Below are positions 1-8,429 of a stretch of 64,000 nucleotides of DNA, one piece after another. The position numbers and the translations under genes were made by a program. Source of the stretch: Terrirhizobium terrae (lineage in GTDB: Bacteria > Pseudomonadota > Alphaproteobacteria > Rhizobiales > Rhizobiaceae); contig NZ_CP104992.1 in NCBI RefSeq assembly GCF_030323265.1, forward strand, positions 248,001 through 312,000, read 5' to 3'. Positions within the stretch are counted from its first letter, which is position 1, and each line of letters starts with the position of its first letter. The notes beneath the pieces are model-generated. The model did not search any database and was not told where the DNA came from. It saw only the letters and a program-made list of their open reading frames with translations.

Positions 1-497
1 GCGCCGTCGACGGCACCATCCGCTGCTATGATCCGGCGGAAAATGTCCATCGCAACGGCATTCTCCACACCTCTACCCTGCCCGCCGCGATCTCTGATGC
101 GACTGCAAAGACGGCCCGTGAGGCCGCAGAGAAGCTGCTGGCTGCGCTCGACTATGTCGGCGTCATCGGCATGGAATTCTTCGCCATGGCTGACGGCACG
201 CTGATCGCCAACGAGATCGCGCCGCGCGTGCACAATTCCGGCCACTGGACGGAAGCCGCCTGCGTCATCTCGCAGTTCGAGCAGCATATGCGCGCCGTTG
301 CGGGCTTTGCGCTCGGCGATCCATACCGCCATTCGGACTGCGTCATGACCAACCTGATCGGCGACGACATTCTCGCCCTGCCGCAATGGCTGGCGACGAA
401 GGACGTGCTTGTCCATCTCTACGGCAAGACGGAAGCCCGTCCCGGCCGCAAAATGGGCCACGTGACCGAACTGAAAGGCCGGAAAACGTTGTCATAA
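1..497 (+). CDS. purK: PurK, 5-(carboxyamino)imidazole ribonucleotide synthase, 3' part
   Basis: C-terminal ~164 residues of the ATP-grasp enzyme that makes N5-carboxyaminoimidazole ribonucleotide from AIR, bicarbonate and ATP in purine synthesis. The reading frame is open from base 3 and the start lies outside the window. The segment 'VIGMEFFAMADGTLIANE' followed by 'APRVHNSGHWT' is the typical PurK ATP-grasp end, with the metal-binding Glu and Asn-Glu and the substrate-binding R-V-H-N-S-G-H loop. The stop is TAA at 495-497. purE usually lies just upstream in rhizobia, but that is outside the view. The next gene, rpmJ, is 137 bases away and probably has its own promoter. Confidence 0.95.
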   Translation, partial: AVDGTIRCYDPAENVHRNGILHTSTLPAAISDATAKTAREAAEKLLAALDYVGVIGMEFFAMADGTLIANEIAPRVHNSGHWTEAACVISQFEQHMRAVAGFALGDPYRHSDCVMTNLIGDDILALPQWLATKDVLVHLYGKTEARPGRKMGHVTELKGRKTLS

Positions 498-634
498 GGT
501 TGACACGGGCGAAGGCTCGGGTTATCTGCACGCCCAACCTGAGGCGCGCCCCTTGATCTCAAGAACTAGGCGGCGCGCTTTCGATTGATAGAGACAAGCG
601 GCTCTACGAGCCCACAGACTGCTGGACCAGTACA

Positions 635-760
635 ATGAAGATCAAGAACTCGCTTAAGGCGCTGAAGGCTCGTCACCGCGAAAACCGTCTGGTTCGTCGC
701 AAGGGCCGCATCTACATCATCAACAAGCAGAACCCGCGCTTCAAGGCCCGCCAGGGCTGA
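635..760 (+). CDS. rpmJ: 50S ribosomal protein L36 (bL36)
   Basis: A 41-residue basic protein starting [18 protein letters not shown] and ending [12 protein letters not shown], the standard alphaproteobacterial bL36. It binds 23S rRNA in the large subunit. It has none of the four zinc-ligand Cys/His of the 37-residue C+ form, so it is the Cys-minus type and should not depend on zinc. It is a stand-alone gene between purK and a TPR protein gene. Too short to be caught by a 60-codon cut-off; identified by reading the frame directly. Confidence 0.96.
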   Translation: MKIKNSLKALKARHRENRLVRRKGRIYIINKQNPRFKARQG

Positions 761-853
761 TTGCGGCAGGCGAGTTTTCTCGCCGGCAATCAAATTGTCG
801 ATAGCGCGACAATTCGGCTTTGACCTTCGGCGCATGCGGATTACCTTATCCGC

Positions 854-1501
854 ATGCGCCATTTCATTTTGAGCATCCCGCTTATCGCAGCCACCGGTCT
901 GGCAATGCCCGTTCCCGTGCTGGCTCAGACACCTCCGCCGCAGGCAGAATCGCCTGCCGCCCCTGCCCCTCCGGCACCACCGGCTCCAGGTGAGCAGTCT
1001 CCCGCACCTCAACCTGCTGCCGCCAAACCCGTCGATTCCCTGTTCGATGCCTTGAAGCGCGAACGCGATGCGGAAAAGGCAAAGAGCATCGCCAACCAGA
1101 TCATCGCCGAGGTCAACGATTCGGGCAGTCCGACGATAAACCTGCTGATGCAGTGGTCGGCCGATGCCATCAAGGAAAAGAAGAATGCGGCCGCGCTCGA
1201 CTTCCTCGACCGCGTCACCCTTCTCGATCCCGCATTCACCGAAGGCTGGAACAGGCGTGCGACGCTGCATTACGCGATGGGCGACCGCCGCAAATCGATG
1301 GCCGACATCGCTGAGGTCTTGAAACGCGAACCACGCCATTTCGGCGCCCTTGCCGGCATGGCCGGCATCCTGACGGAAGCCGGCGACGACCAGCTGGCGC
1401 TGAAGGCCTGGGAACGCTATCTCGATGTCTACCCCGCCGATCGCGACGCTCAGGAAGCCGTCGTGAAGCTCTCGGAAAAAATCGCCGGAAACCGTACGTG
1501 A
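854..1501 (+). CDS. Exported TPR-repeat protein
   Basis: 215 residues. Residues 1-24 form a signal peptide (hydrophobic core ending in VPVLAQT, an A-Q-T cleavage site). Residues ~25-60 are a Pro/Ala-rich linker. The rest is helical with at least two tetratricopeptide repeats: around residues 110-145 ('LDPAFTEGWNRRATLHYAMG') and 145-190 ('ALKAWERYLDVYPADRDAQEAV'). TPR proteins act as binding scaffolds; the partner is unknown here. It lies 93 bases after rpmJ and 22 bases before an alpha/beta hydrolase gene on the same strand, so the two are probably co-transcribed. Periplasmic location is inferred from the signal peptide. Confidence 0.85.
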   Translation: MRHFILSIPLIAATGLAMPVPVLAQTPPPQAESPAAPAPPAPPAPGEQSPAPQPAAAKPVDSLFDALKRERDAEKAKSIANQIIAEVNDSGSPTINLLMQWSADAIKEKKNAAALDFLDRVTLLDPAFTEGWNRRATLHYAMGDRRKSMADIAEVLKREPRHFGALAGMAGILTEAGDDQLALKAWERYLDVYPADRDAQEAVVKLSEKIAGNRT

Positions 1502-1523
1502 GGCAGATATCGGATCGCGCCGC

Positions 1524-2561
1524 ATGATCTTACCCCTTGCGGTCCTGGCCGTCCTCGCTGCCGCTTTCGGGTTCACCGCATGGCAGGCGGGCGCTATCGA
1601 ACGACGGTTTCCAAGGCACGGCGAGCTGACCGACGTTGGCGGCTACAAGCTGAATTCCCTGCATGTCAAAGGCCCGGACAATCCGTCTCTCCCGCCTGTC
1701 GTCTTCATCCATGGAGCAAGTGGCAACCTGCGGGATCAGGAAACAGCCTTCCGCAAATCGCTGGAGGGATGCGCCGAGCTTCTCTTCGTCGACCGCCCCG
1801 GCCACGGCTATTCCGAGCGCGGCGGACCTGAAAACGATTTTCCTGAGGGTCAGGCGGCTGCAATCGCGCGGTTGATGGAACTCAAGGGCATCGACAGGGC
1901 GATCATAGTCGGCCATTCCCTCGGCGGTGCGATCGCCGCGAGCTTTGCCGTCTTCCATCCTGAAAAGACGGCTGGCCTGCTGTTTCTCGCGCCGGCAACC
2001 CATCCCTGGCCGGGTGGCGTCGACTGGCACTACAATGTTGCGGCCATGCCCTATGTCGGCTGGTGGTTCACCCACCTGATCAGCCTGCCGGCGGGCATGC
2101 TGATCATGGACGGCGCGACCAAGGCCGTATTCAGCCCCAACCAGCGCCGCGACCGCTATGTCGACGAAGGCGCGCCGGCACTGGTGCTAAGGCCGCAGAA
2201 TTTCCACTACAACGCGATCGACGTCGCCAATCTCAACGCCTATGTCGCCCGCATCGCGCCGCGCTACAAAGAGATAAAGACACCGACGGTGATCATTACC
2301 GGCGACAGTGACCCGGTCGTGGCCGAAGAGATCCATTCGCAAGGCCTCGCCCGCGATATTGCCGGTTCCGAACTGGTGATGATCCACGGCCTCGGTCACA
2401 AGCCCGATTATGTGGTGACGGACGTGGCGATCGCGGCAATCGAAAAGCTCTCCGGCATCGACCGCGATCTCCAGTCCCTCGCTCGCACGGCCGAAGCCCG
2501 GCTCACCCAGTCCGGCGTGCCGAGCCGTCCGGCCATCGGCCTTTCCGTCGAGAAGAGCTGA
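1524..2561 (+). CDS. Membrane-anchored alpha/beta hydrolase
   Basis: 345 residues. An N-terminal hydrophobic segment (residues 1-22) anchors or exports the protein. The alpha/beta-hydrolase fold shows the oxyanion strand 'FIHGASGNLRDQ', the nucleophile elbow GHSLGG (Ser near residue 132), an acid in 'TGDSDPVV' and the catalytic His in 'IHGLGHKPD'. The substrate cannot be told; the family includes esterases, lipases and C-C hydrolases. The start ATG at 1524 follows the TPR gene by 22 bases. It ends 39 bases before a convergent gene. Confidence 0.87.
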   Translation: MILPLAVLAVLAAAFGFTAWQAGAIERRFPRHGELTDVGGYKLNSLHVKGPDNPSLPPVVFIHGASGNLRDQETAFRKSLEGCAELLFVDRPGHGYSERGGPENDFPEGQAAAIARLMELKGIDRAIIVGHSLGGAIAASFAVFHPEKTAGLLFLAPATHPWPGGVDWHYNVAAMPYVGWWFTHLISLPAGMLIMDGATKAVFSPNQRRDRYVDEGAPALVLRPQNFHYNAIDVANLNAYVARIAPRYKEIKTPTVIITGDSDPVVAEEIHSQGLARDIAGSELVMIHGLGHKPDYVVTDVAIAAIEKLSGIDRDLQSLARTAEARLTQSGVPSRPAIGLSVEKS

Positions 2562-2600
2562 GGCCTCTTTAAGAATGGAAGCCTCGTCGAACGACCTGGT

Positions 2601-3278
2601 TCAGCCACTAACCACAGTGCCAAATAGGCCGACAAGGCTGCCATTACGTGTCAGTCCAAGCGCAAGTCGCGGCAGCACGCATCCTGCGATGACTGTGCCA
2701 TCAGGAGACGCTTCGTCGGGCAAGGCTGCCAATAACAGTGGATCACCGATCCGCACGAAGGCAGCCGCAGTGAAGGCCGAATGATTGGAGAACCAATCAA
2801 TCATGCCAGTCCATGGAATGAAGTACGCCTCACCGCTCTCTTCTCCATCTAGCAGCACTTCGTTCCACCACACAGTTTCCTTGGAAAATGGCTCGGCAGT
2901 GATCGTTGCCTGGGGGAAAATTGTACCGCCGAAGCATGTCCGCATGAGAGGCTCATCGATAGCCGCGACCGGCGGCGAAGATCTCCCACCGGCGATAAAG
3001 AACGGATAAAACGCCGTGTCAGCCTGCGACCCCATTCCGACACTGACACCGCGCATCAATTCAGCGGCCTCTTCCGCCAGCCGCCTGCATAATGCGAGTT
3101 CATCACCATCAATTTGGGTGGAGACCGCATCTCCATCGCGCGCAATGGTTCCGTCTCGATAAACGACGGTGCGGCGTGAGAGGATATTGTTCGGCCATTC
3201 CGCCTCAGCCTCACCGACCTCATAATTTTCCATGCATTCGCGAACGATGGAGAGCCGTTCCGGATCTGGTTCATTCAT
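2601..3278 (-). CDS. Hypothetical protein, 225 aa
   Basis: I do not recognise a family. The likely start is the ATG at 3278 (MNEPDPERLSIVREC); an in-frame upstream ATG at 3314 would add 12 residues but falls in the pyk terminator region. The protein is acidic and mostly soluble-looking, with 'ELALCRRLAEEAAELMRG' predicted helical and Trp/Phe-rich motifs such as 'YFIPWTGMIDWFSNHSAF'. There is no signal peptide. It is convergent with the alpha/beta hydrolase and lies downstream of pyk on the same strand beyond a hairpin. Codon usage is less GC3-biased than its neighbours, suggesting an accessory gene. Confidence 0.7.
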   Translation of the reverse strand: MNEPDPERLSIVRECMENYEVGEAEAEWPNNILSRRTVVYRDGTIARDGDAVSTQIDGDELALCRRLAEEAAELMRGVSVGMGSQADTAFYPFFIAGGRSSPPVAAIDEPLMRTCFGGTIFPQATITAEPFSKETVWWNEVLLDGEESGEAYFIPWTGMIDWFSNHSAFTAAAFVRIGDPLLLAALPDEASPDGTVIAGCVLPRLALGLTRNGSLVGLFGTVVSG

Positions 3279-3314
3279 CTTGGGATCTCGGCCATGCAGA
3301 TATCTTAAACGCAA

Positions 3315-3338
3315 GACGACCGGATCGCTCCGGCCGTC
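3315..3338 (-). terminator. Hairpin after pyk
   Basis: Inverted repeat of ten bases (GACGACCGGA / TCCGGCCGTC, one G-U-type mismatch) with a TCGC loop, 28 bases beyond the pyk stop. There is no clear U-tract, so it may be an mRNA 3' end or a weak terminator. Confidence 0.45.
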
Positions 3339-3365
3339 TGAGATTTTCGCATTGCGGCTTTCGCC

Positions 3366-4808
3366 TTACATGCCCGACTGGCCGTCGGAGCCGATATAGG
3401 CGATGCGCAGCATGTTGGTGGCGCCCGGCGTTCCGAGCGGCACACCGGCCGAGATGATGACGCGGTCGCCCGGTTTGCCGAAACCTTCCGACACGACGAT
3501 GCGGCAGGCGCGGTTCACCATGTCGTCCAGGTCCGTCGCATCGTGGGTGACGACGCAATGCAGACCCCAGCAGACCGACAGGCGGCGCGCCGTCTGGATG
3601 ATCGGCGACAGCGCGATGATCGGAACGTTCGGGCGCTCGCGCGAGGCGCGAAGGCCGGTCGTGCCCGACGAGGTATAGGTGACGATAGCCGACAGGCGCA
3701 GCGTCTCGGCGATCTGGCGGGCCGCGAGCGAAATCGCGTCGGCGCCGGTCGCCTCAGGCGTGGCGCGCTGGGCGTAGATGATGCTCGGATAGAGCGGATC
3801 CTGTTCGACCTGGCGGGCGATCGACGCCATCATCGACACGGCCTCGACCGGATACTGACCGGAAGCGGATTCGGCCGACAGCATGACCGCATCGGCGCCT
3901 TCGAAGACGGCGATCGACACGTCGGACACTTCGGCGCGGGTCGGTACCGGCGCCGAGATCATCGATTCCAGCATCTGGGTCGCGACGACGACCGGCTTGC
4001 CGGCGCGGCGGCACGCGCGGGTCAGCTGCTTCTGGATGCCGGGAACGGCTTCGATCGGCATTTCAACGCCAAGGTCACCACGGGCGACCATCACGGCATC
4101 GGAAAGCTCGATGATCTCATCGATCCGCTCAAGCGCCTGCGGCTTCTCGATCTTCGACATGATGCCGACGCGGCCACGGGAAATCTTGCGGACTTCAGCG
4201 AGGTCTTCCGGGCGCTGTACGAAGGAGAGCGCCACCCAGTCGGCTTCCTCGGTCGCGAGAACGGCGTCGAGGTCGGCCCTGTCCTTTTCGGTCAAGACGC
4301 CGACAGCAAGCAGCGTATCGGGCAGGCTGACACCCTTGCGGTCGGAAATGCTCGTGCCCGCGACGACGGTACAGACGATGCTCTTGCCGTCGGCCTTCTC
4401 CGCCTTCAGCGCCAGCTTGCCGTCGTCGATCAGCAGGCGGTCACCCGCCTTTACGGCTTCCAGGATTTCCGGATGCGGAAGATAGACGCGGGTCTCGTCA
4501 CCGGGCGCCTCATTGTTGTCGAGCGTGAAGGTCTGGCCCGGCTTCAGCGTCACCTTGGTATTGGCGAACTTGCCGACGCGCAGCTTCGGGCCCTGCAGGT
4601 CGCAGAGAATGCCGATCGGACGCCCGCAACGCTCTTCGACCGCGCGGATGCGCTTGATCAGCGTCCGCATCACGTCATGGCTGGCATGGCTCATGTTGAT
4701 GCGGAAAAGATCCGCACCCGCTTCATGCAGCTTCTGGATCATCTCCTCTTCGGAGGATGCCGGGCCGAGCGTGGCAAGGATCTTTACTTTGCGGTTACGC
4801 CTCATCAA
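3366..4808 (-). CDS. pyk: Pyruvate kinase
   Basis: 480 residues, full family length. It converts phosphoenolpyruvate and ADP to pyruvate and ATP, the last step of glycolysis / Entner-Doudoroff flow. Visible motifs: N-terminal 'KILATLGPASS', 'DLFRINMSHASHD' with the substrate-binding Arg, the signature 'MSKIEKPQALERIDEI' containing the catalytic Lys, the metal-binding 'VARGDLGVEMP', and the C-terminal domain with 'YTSSGTTGLRASRERPN'. The gene begins MMRRNRKVK, and the start overlaps the stop of the upstream DUF1036 gene by four bases (ATGA), so the two are translationally coupled. Confidence 0.97.
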   Translation of the reverse strand: MMRRNRKVKILATLGPASSEEEMIQKLHEAGADLFRINMSHASHDVMRTLIKRIRAVEERCGRPIGILCDLQGPKLRVGKFANTKVTLKPGQTFTLDNNEAPGDETRVYLPHPEILEAVKAGDRLLIDDGKLALKAEKADGKSIVCTVVAGTSISDRKGVSLPDTLLAVGVLTEKDRADLDAVLATEEADWVALSFVQRPEDLAEVRKISRGRVGIMSKIEKPQALERIDEIIELSDAVMVARGDLGVEMPIEAVPGIQKQLTRACRRAGKPVVVATQMLESMISAPVPTRAEVSDVSIAVFEGADAVMLSAESASGQYPVEAVSMMASIARQVEQDPLYPSIIYAQRATPEATGADAISLAARQIAETLRLSAIVTYTSSGTTGLRASRERPNVPIIALSPIIQTARRLSVCWGLHCVVTHDATDLDDMVNRACRIVVSEGFGKPGDRVIISAGVPLGTPGATNMLRIAYIGSDGQSGM

Positions 4809-5278
4809 TTCTGGCCTTCCTGCGTGCCGGGCGTATCGGAGAGCTGGACCATCCAGCTGCCCTGTCGGCCCGTGTCATATTCCTTGAAGCCCATGCGCTG
4901 GTAGCCACGGGCGAAGCAATCGTTGACGCCGACGATCTTGAACTCGTTTTCGGCGACGCACATGTTCACATTGCCGGTCCAACGTCCGCCCCGAGCGGAG
5001 TCCTCGGCATAGAGATAATAGTAGCGGGACTGCAGCTCGCCCTCGATCAGGGTCGCGCAGGTGGAGGCAGGCACCTGCCACCAGCCTTCGGTGTTCCAGC
5101 CGTCCTGCGCGCGGTAGCCGATGGCCACGCCGACAAGGTTCTGCGTACCGTTGCAGACGCGGAAATCCGCATGGGCCGGCGACGCCATCAGGAGCGGCCC
5201 GCCGATGCACACAGCGAAAGTCCCGGCCGGTACGGAAAGGAGCGCACGAAGATAGTTTTTCAGGGATTTTTTCGACAC
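4805..5278 (-). CDS. DUF1036 exported protein
   Basis: 157 residues from a GTG start at 5278 (VSKKSLKNYLRALLS); a longer TTG-started form to 5344 is possible. Basic residues then a hydrophobic core ending in 'MASPAHADF' form a signal peptide. The mature part has the DUF1036 pattern 'FRVCNGTQNLVGVAIGYRAQDGW', 'GWWQVPASTCATLIEGEL' and 'YYYLYAEDSARGG', with conserved Cys that could form disulphides. Function is unknown; the family is common in alphaproteobacteria and often sits next to pyk. It overlaps pyk by four bases, implying one transcript. Confidence 0.88.
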   Translation of the reverse strand: MSKKSLKNYLRALLSVPAGTFAVCIGGPLLMASPAHADFRVCNGTQNLVGVAIGYRAQDGWNTEGWWQVPASTCATLIEGELQSRYYYLYAEDSARGGRWTGNVNMCVAENEFKIVGVNDCFARGYQRMGFKEYDTGRQGSWMVQLSDTPGTQEGQN

Positions 5279-5507
5279 GGTTTCCGTCAGGACTCCATGG
5301 TTATTCGTGAGGCACTTTCTCGCGCGGACGGCATTGAAAGTCAACGAAGCTCCAATCGATTATAATGCCCTTTTTGGTGGTCTTTTCGTGAACGCACCCA
5401 ATGATCTCTGATCCATGTGCAAGGAGGCCGGCCTTGCGCCGCGTCCGGCACCATGCCATCACCGACCGCGGAACACCGTTTCGAATAGCTTTCCCCGATA
5501 CAGGCCC

Positions 5508-6302
5508 ATGCAGGACTTCAAACCTTTCGAAATCATAGAAGGCGACTATGACAAAGGCATGGTGCTTCTCGCCGACCATGCGATGAACCGCCTGCCGGAG
5601 CGCTATGGCAGCCTCGGCCTGCCCGACACCGCCTTCATGCGCCACATCGCCTACGATATCGGAATCGAAGGCATGACGCGCAGGCTGGCGGCAATGCTCG
5701 GCGTGCCCGCCGTGCTCGGCTGTTTCTCCCGACTGCTGATCGATCCGAACCGCGGCGAGGACGACCCGACGCTGGTGATGAAGATTTCTGACGGCGCGAT
5801 CATCCCCGGCAACCATCCGATCACCGACGAGGAATGGCAGTTTCGCCTCGACACCTATCATCGGCCGTATCACCGGGCCGTCGAGCAGACGATCGCGAAG
5901 ACCGCAGCGGCCACGGGCAAAGCGCCGCTTGTGCTGTCGCTGCATTCTTTCACGCCATTCTGGAAGGAATTCGCCCGCCCTTGGCATGCAGCCATTCTCT
6001 GGGACAGCGACGACCGCGTCGTCTTGCCATTCCTCGATCATCTGCGGGAGCCGGGCGATATCGTCGTCGGCGACAACGAGCCCTATGACGGCGCGTTGAA
6101 GGGCGACACGATGTACCGCCACTGCATGATGGCGGGTATACCGCACGCGCTGCTCGAAGTCCGGCAGGACCTGATCGGCGACGACACCGGCATGGATGCC
6201 TGGGCGCAAAGACTGGCGCCCATCTTCAACCGGCTGAACGCCGACCCCACATTGCACGAATACAAGATCTTTCCGTCGCGCACCGGCCCCTATCCGGCAT
6301 GA
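5508..6302 (+). CDS. N-formylglutamate amidohydrolase family protein (first copy)
   Basis: 264 residues. The family hydrolyses N-formyl-L-glutamate to glutamate and formate in histidine degradation, but genes away from hut clusters may act on other N-formyl or amide compounds. Motifs: 'VLLADHAMNRLPERYG' (metal His), 'RLLIDPNRGEDDPTL' (Arg-Gly-Glu-Asp loop), 'VLSLHSFTPFWKEF' and 'VGDNEPYDG'. The start MQDFKPFEI at 5508 is preferred over an upstream ATG because the conserved region begins here. No hut genes are near. It is followed 28 bases later by DUF1244. A second family member lies at 59049-59954. Confidence 0.9.
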   Translation: MQDFKPFEIIEGDYDKGMVLLADHAMNRLPERYGSLGLPDTAFMRHIAYDIGIEGMTRRLAAMLGVPAVLGCFSRLLIDPNRGEDDPTLVMKISDGAIIPGNHPITDEEWQFRLDTYHRPYHRAVEQTIAKTAAATGKAPLVLSLHSFTPFWKEFARPWHAAILWDSDDRVVLPFLDHLREPGDIVVGDNEPYDGALKGDTMYRHCMMAGIPHALLEVRQDLIGDDTGMDAWAQRLAPIFNRLNADPTLHEYKIFPSRTGPYPA

Positions 6303-6330
6303 ACGGCGACTACATGAAGGAGACGCTCCG

Positions 6331-6639
6331 ATGACCGAGCTCACCAGGGAACAGCAGACCGAACTCGAGGCGGCCGCATTTCGCCGGCTTGTCCAGCATC
6401 TGCGCCATCGCACCGATGTGCAGAATATCGACATGATGAACCTTGCCGGCTTCTGCCGGAACTGCCTGTCGAACTGGTATAAGGACGCCGCGAACGAGGC
6501 CGGCATCGAGCTTTCCAAGGATCAATCGAGAGAAATTGTCTACGGCATGCCTTTTGATGAGTGGAAGAACCTTCACCAGAAGGAAGCCAGCGACGCTCAA
6601 AAAGCCGCATTCGAAGTCAACAAGCCGGCCCATGACTGA
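6331..6639 (+). CDS. DUF1244 domain protein
   Basis: 102 residues, the full DUF1244 length. Conserved block 'LVQHLRHRTDVQNIDMMN' followed by 'LAGFCRNCLSNWYKDAA' with a Cys-x2-Cys pair, then 'SREIVYGMPFDEWK'. Function is unknown; the family is small, soluble and widespread in proteobacteria. It follows the amidohydrolase gene by 28 bases, with a Shine-Dalgarno-like 'aaggaga' 10 bases ahead of the ATG, so the two are likely an operon. Confidence 0.9.
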   Translation: MTELTREQQTELEAAAFRRLVQHLRHRTDVQNIDMMNLAGFCRNCLSNWYKDAANEAGIELSKDQSREIVYGMPFDEWKNLHQKEASDAQKAAFEVNKPAHD

Positions 6640-6751
6640 AGCTGACGGAGGCAAGCTGAAATGCCCAAGATGATTGATTGGGCTTGACCTCGCCGCCGCT
6701 TTTCGGCACTTGACCACCACTCAGAGACATTCCCATTACCAGGAGGCCCCG

Positions 6752-7030
6752 ATGTCTGATGCTCATGGCGTCGCCCGCGACCAACTCCGCGCATTTGTCG
6801 AGCGGATCGAAAGACTAGAAGAAGAAAAGAAGACGATTGCCGACGACATCAAGGACGTCTACGGCGAAGCCAAGTCGATGGGCTACGACACAAAAATCAT
6901 GAAGAAGGTCATCGCCCTTCGCAAGAAGGACGACCAGGAGCGCATGGAAGAGGATTTGATCCTCGACACCTATCTCAGCGCCCTCGGCATGATCCCGGGT
7001 GCTGCCACCGACGAGGAAGAAGCAGCCTGA
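6752..7030 (+). CDS. gapR: GapR family nucleoid-associated protein (DUF2312)
   Basis: 92 residues. DUF2312 is the GapR family; Caulobacter GapR is an essential protein that binds AT-rich and overtwisted DNA ahead of replication and transcription and stimulates topoisomerases. Here '[20 protein letters not shown]' then '[20 protein letters not shown]' form the long N-terminal helix, and '[17 protein letters not shown]' the C-terminal helix. The start at 6752 is set by an AGGAGG box at 6741-6746. A strong terminator follows at once. An acidic tail (DEEEAA) extends past the core. Confidence 0.93.
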   Translation: MSDAHGVARDQLRAFVERIERLEEEKKTIADDIKDVYGEAKSMGYDTKIMKKVIALRKKDDQERMEEDLILDTYLSALGMIPGAATDEEEAA

Positions 7031-7042
7031 TCCGATCGTTTC

Positions 7043-7068
7043 AAAGCCCGCCGCAAGGCGGGCTTTTT
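7043..7068 (+). terminator. Terminator of gapR
   Basis: Ten-base perfect stem AAAGCCCGCC/GGCGGGCTTT with a GCAA loop and a run of five T, 12 bases after the gapR stop. Classic intrinsic terminator. Confidence 0.92.
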
Positions 7069-7111
7069 CGTTCCAGCCTTTCCCACACATATTCCCCCTG
7101 GGAGCGTCCCC

Positions 7112-8383
7112 ATGCCAGACCATGACGTGATCGTAATCGGCGCCGGCTTTACCGGGCTCACGGCCGCCGTCACGCTGATGGAGGCCGGACGCAACGTCCT
7201 GCTCGTCGAGGCAAGGGAGCGTGTCGGCGGGCGGGCAGAGGCTGAATACCTGCCAAACGGCACCCGCATCGATACTGGTGGCCAGTTCTTCTGTCGCGAC
7301 ATGACGCATCTGGCCTCGCTCGCCAGACAACATGGCGCCGAAGAAGTCTGGACTTATGTCTCAGGCAAGCCGTCCTATCGCCCGCCGATCGCCGATGAAA
7401 GGGGCGAGAGCATCTGGCAGGAGGTCGACCGGCTGCGCGACCGCATGATCGCCCTCGACCTTTCCGACCCGTCGCTTGCCGGCCTGACGGTTGCGCAGTG
7501 GATCGATGATCAGCGGGACGAAGATCCCGAAGTCCTGAACTCCTATCGTCGCTTGGTCATGGGCCTCTGGTGCCGCGCGCCGGAAGAAATCAGCCTCGCC
7601 TATCTGGCATCGAACGACCGCCGCATCACCAATGTCTATCCCGAGCTCGAAATGTTCCTGGCGGGCACGATGCAGGGCCTTGCCGAAAAGCTCGCCGCAC
7701 GGCTTGGCGATCGTCTGCGCCTGTCTTCGCCGGCCACCTGTGTCACCCTGATGGACGATGAGGTGGAAGTCGACGTCAATGGCCGTGCGCTGACCGCCCG
7801 GCAGGTGATCTTTGCCGTGCCACCGGTCATGGCGCGACATATCGAGATCGCACCTGCCCTGCCCGCGCGCCTGACGAAGGCACTTAACGCGTGGTCGCCG
7901 GGCTGCGTCATCAAGCTGCAGATCGGTTATGAGGCGCCATTCTGGCGTGACAAGGGCCTGAACGGCTCGGTGCGCTGGAGCGAGCCTCAGGGCATGTATG
8001 CCTGCGACGCCAGCCATGGCGATTACCATGGCATCGTCGTCTTCATCGGCGGCCCGCTGGCATCCGAGTGGCATAAGCGCCTGCAGGCGGATCTGGTCGC
8101 CTTCGTCACCGATGAGCTGGCAAGCGCTCTCGGCGATGAGGCTCGCACTCCACGCTCCACCTGCGTACGGGACTGGGTCAACGATGCCTGGAGCGACGGC
8201 GCCTATAGCGATGTCATCACGGATCTCAATTCACCCGATGCAGAGGCGGTCCTGCTCGAAGGTCTGTCGCGCCTGCGTTTCGCCTGCTCCGAGCTCTCGC
8301 CCTCGTTTCCCGGCTATATCGAAGGCGCGATCGTCGCCGGCACGGAAGCTGCCCAAGCAGTCCTGAAGGCCTTGGAAAATTAG
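7112..8383 (+). CDS. Flavin-containing amine oxidoreductase
   Basis: 423 residues. N-terminal FAD fold 'VIVIGAGFTGLTAAVTL' (GxGxxG), then 'LLVEARERVGGRAEAEY' and 'RIDTGGQFFCRD', the typical start of the monoamine oxidase / protoporphyrinogen oxidase superfamily. The C-terminal FAD-contact 'PGYIEGAIVAGTEAAQAVL' is present. It oxidises an amine with FAD and oxygen; the substrate is not predictable. It stands alone after the gapR terminator and is convergent with the DUF882 gene. Confidence 0.9.
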   Translation: MPDHDVIVIGAGFTGLTAAVTLMEAGRNVLLVEARERVGGRAEAEYLPNGTRIDTGGQFFCRDMTHLASLARQHGAEEVWTYVSGKPSYRPPIADERGESIWQEVDRLRDRMIALDLSDPSLAGLTVAQWIDDQRDEDPEVLNSYRRLVMGLWCRAPEEISLAYLASNDRRITNVYPELEMFLAGTMQGLAEKLAARLGDRLRLSSPATCVTLMDDEVEVDVNGRALTARQVIFAVPPVMARHIEIAPALPARLTKALNAWSPGCVIKLQIGYEAPFWRDKGLNGSVRWSEPQGMYACDASHGDYHGIVVFIGGPLASEWHKRLQADLVAFVTDELASALGDEARTPRSTCVRDWVNDAWSDGAYSDVITDLNSPDAEAVLLEGLSRLRFACSELSPSFPGYIEGAIVAGTEAAQAVLKALEN

Positions 8384-8393
8384 GCACGGCTTC

Positions 8394-8415
8394 GCCGCCG
8401 CATCGACGCGGCGGC
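8394..8415. terminator. Convergent-gene hairpin
   Basis: Eight-base perfect stem GCCGCCGC/GCGGCGGC between the convergent amine oxidase and DUF882 genes. There is no T-run on either side, so it may act as a weak bidirectional terminator or mRNA end protector. Confidence 0.5.
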
Positions 8416-8429
8416 TCCGATTTCACGGA

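Noticed and set aside
3543-4904. A 453-codon open frame antisense to pyk.
   Set aside because: Arg/Asp/Gly-rich composition typical of antisense frames in GC-rich DNA; the opposite strand is pyruvate kinase.
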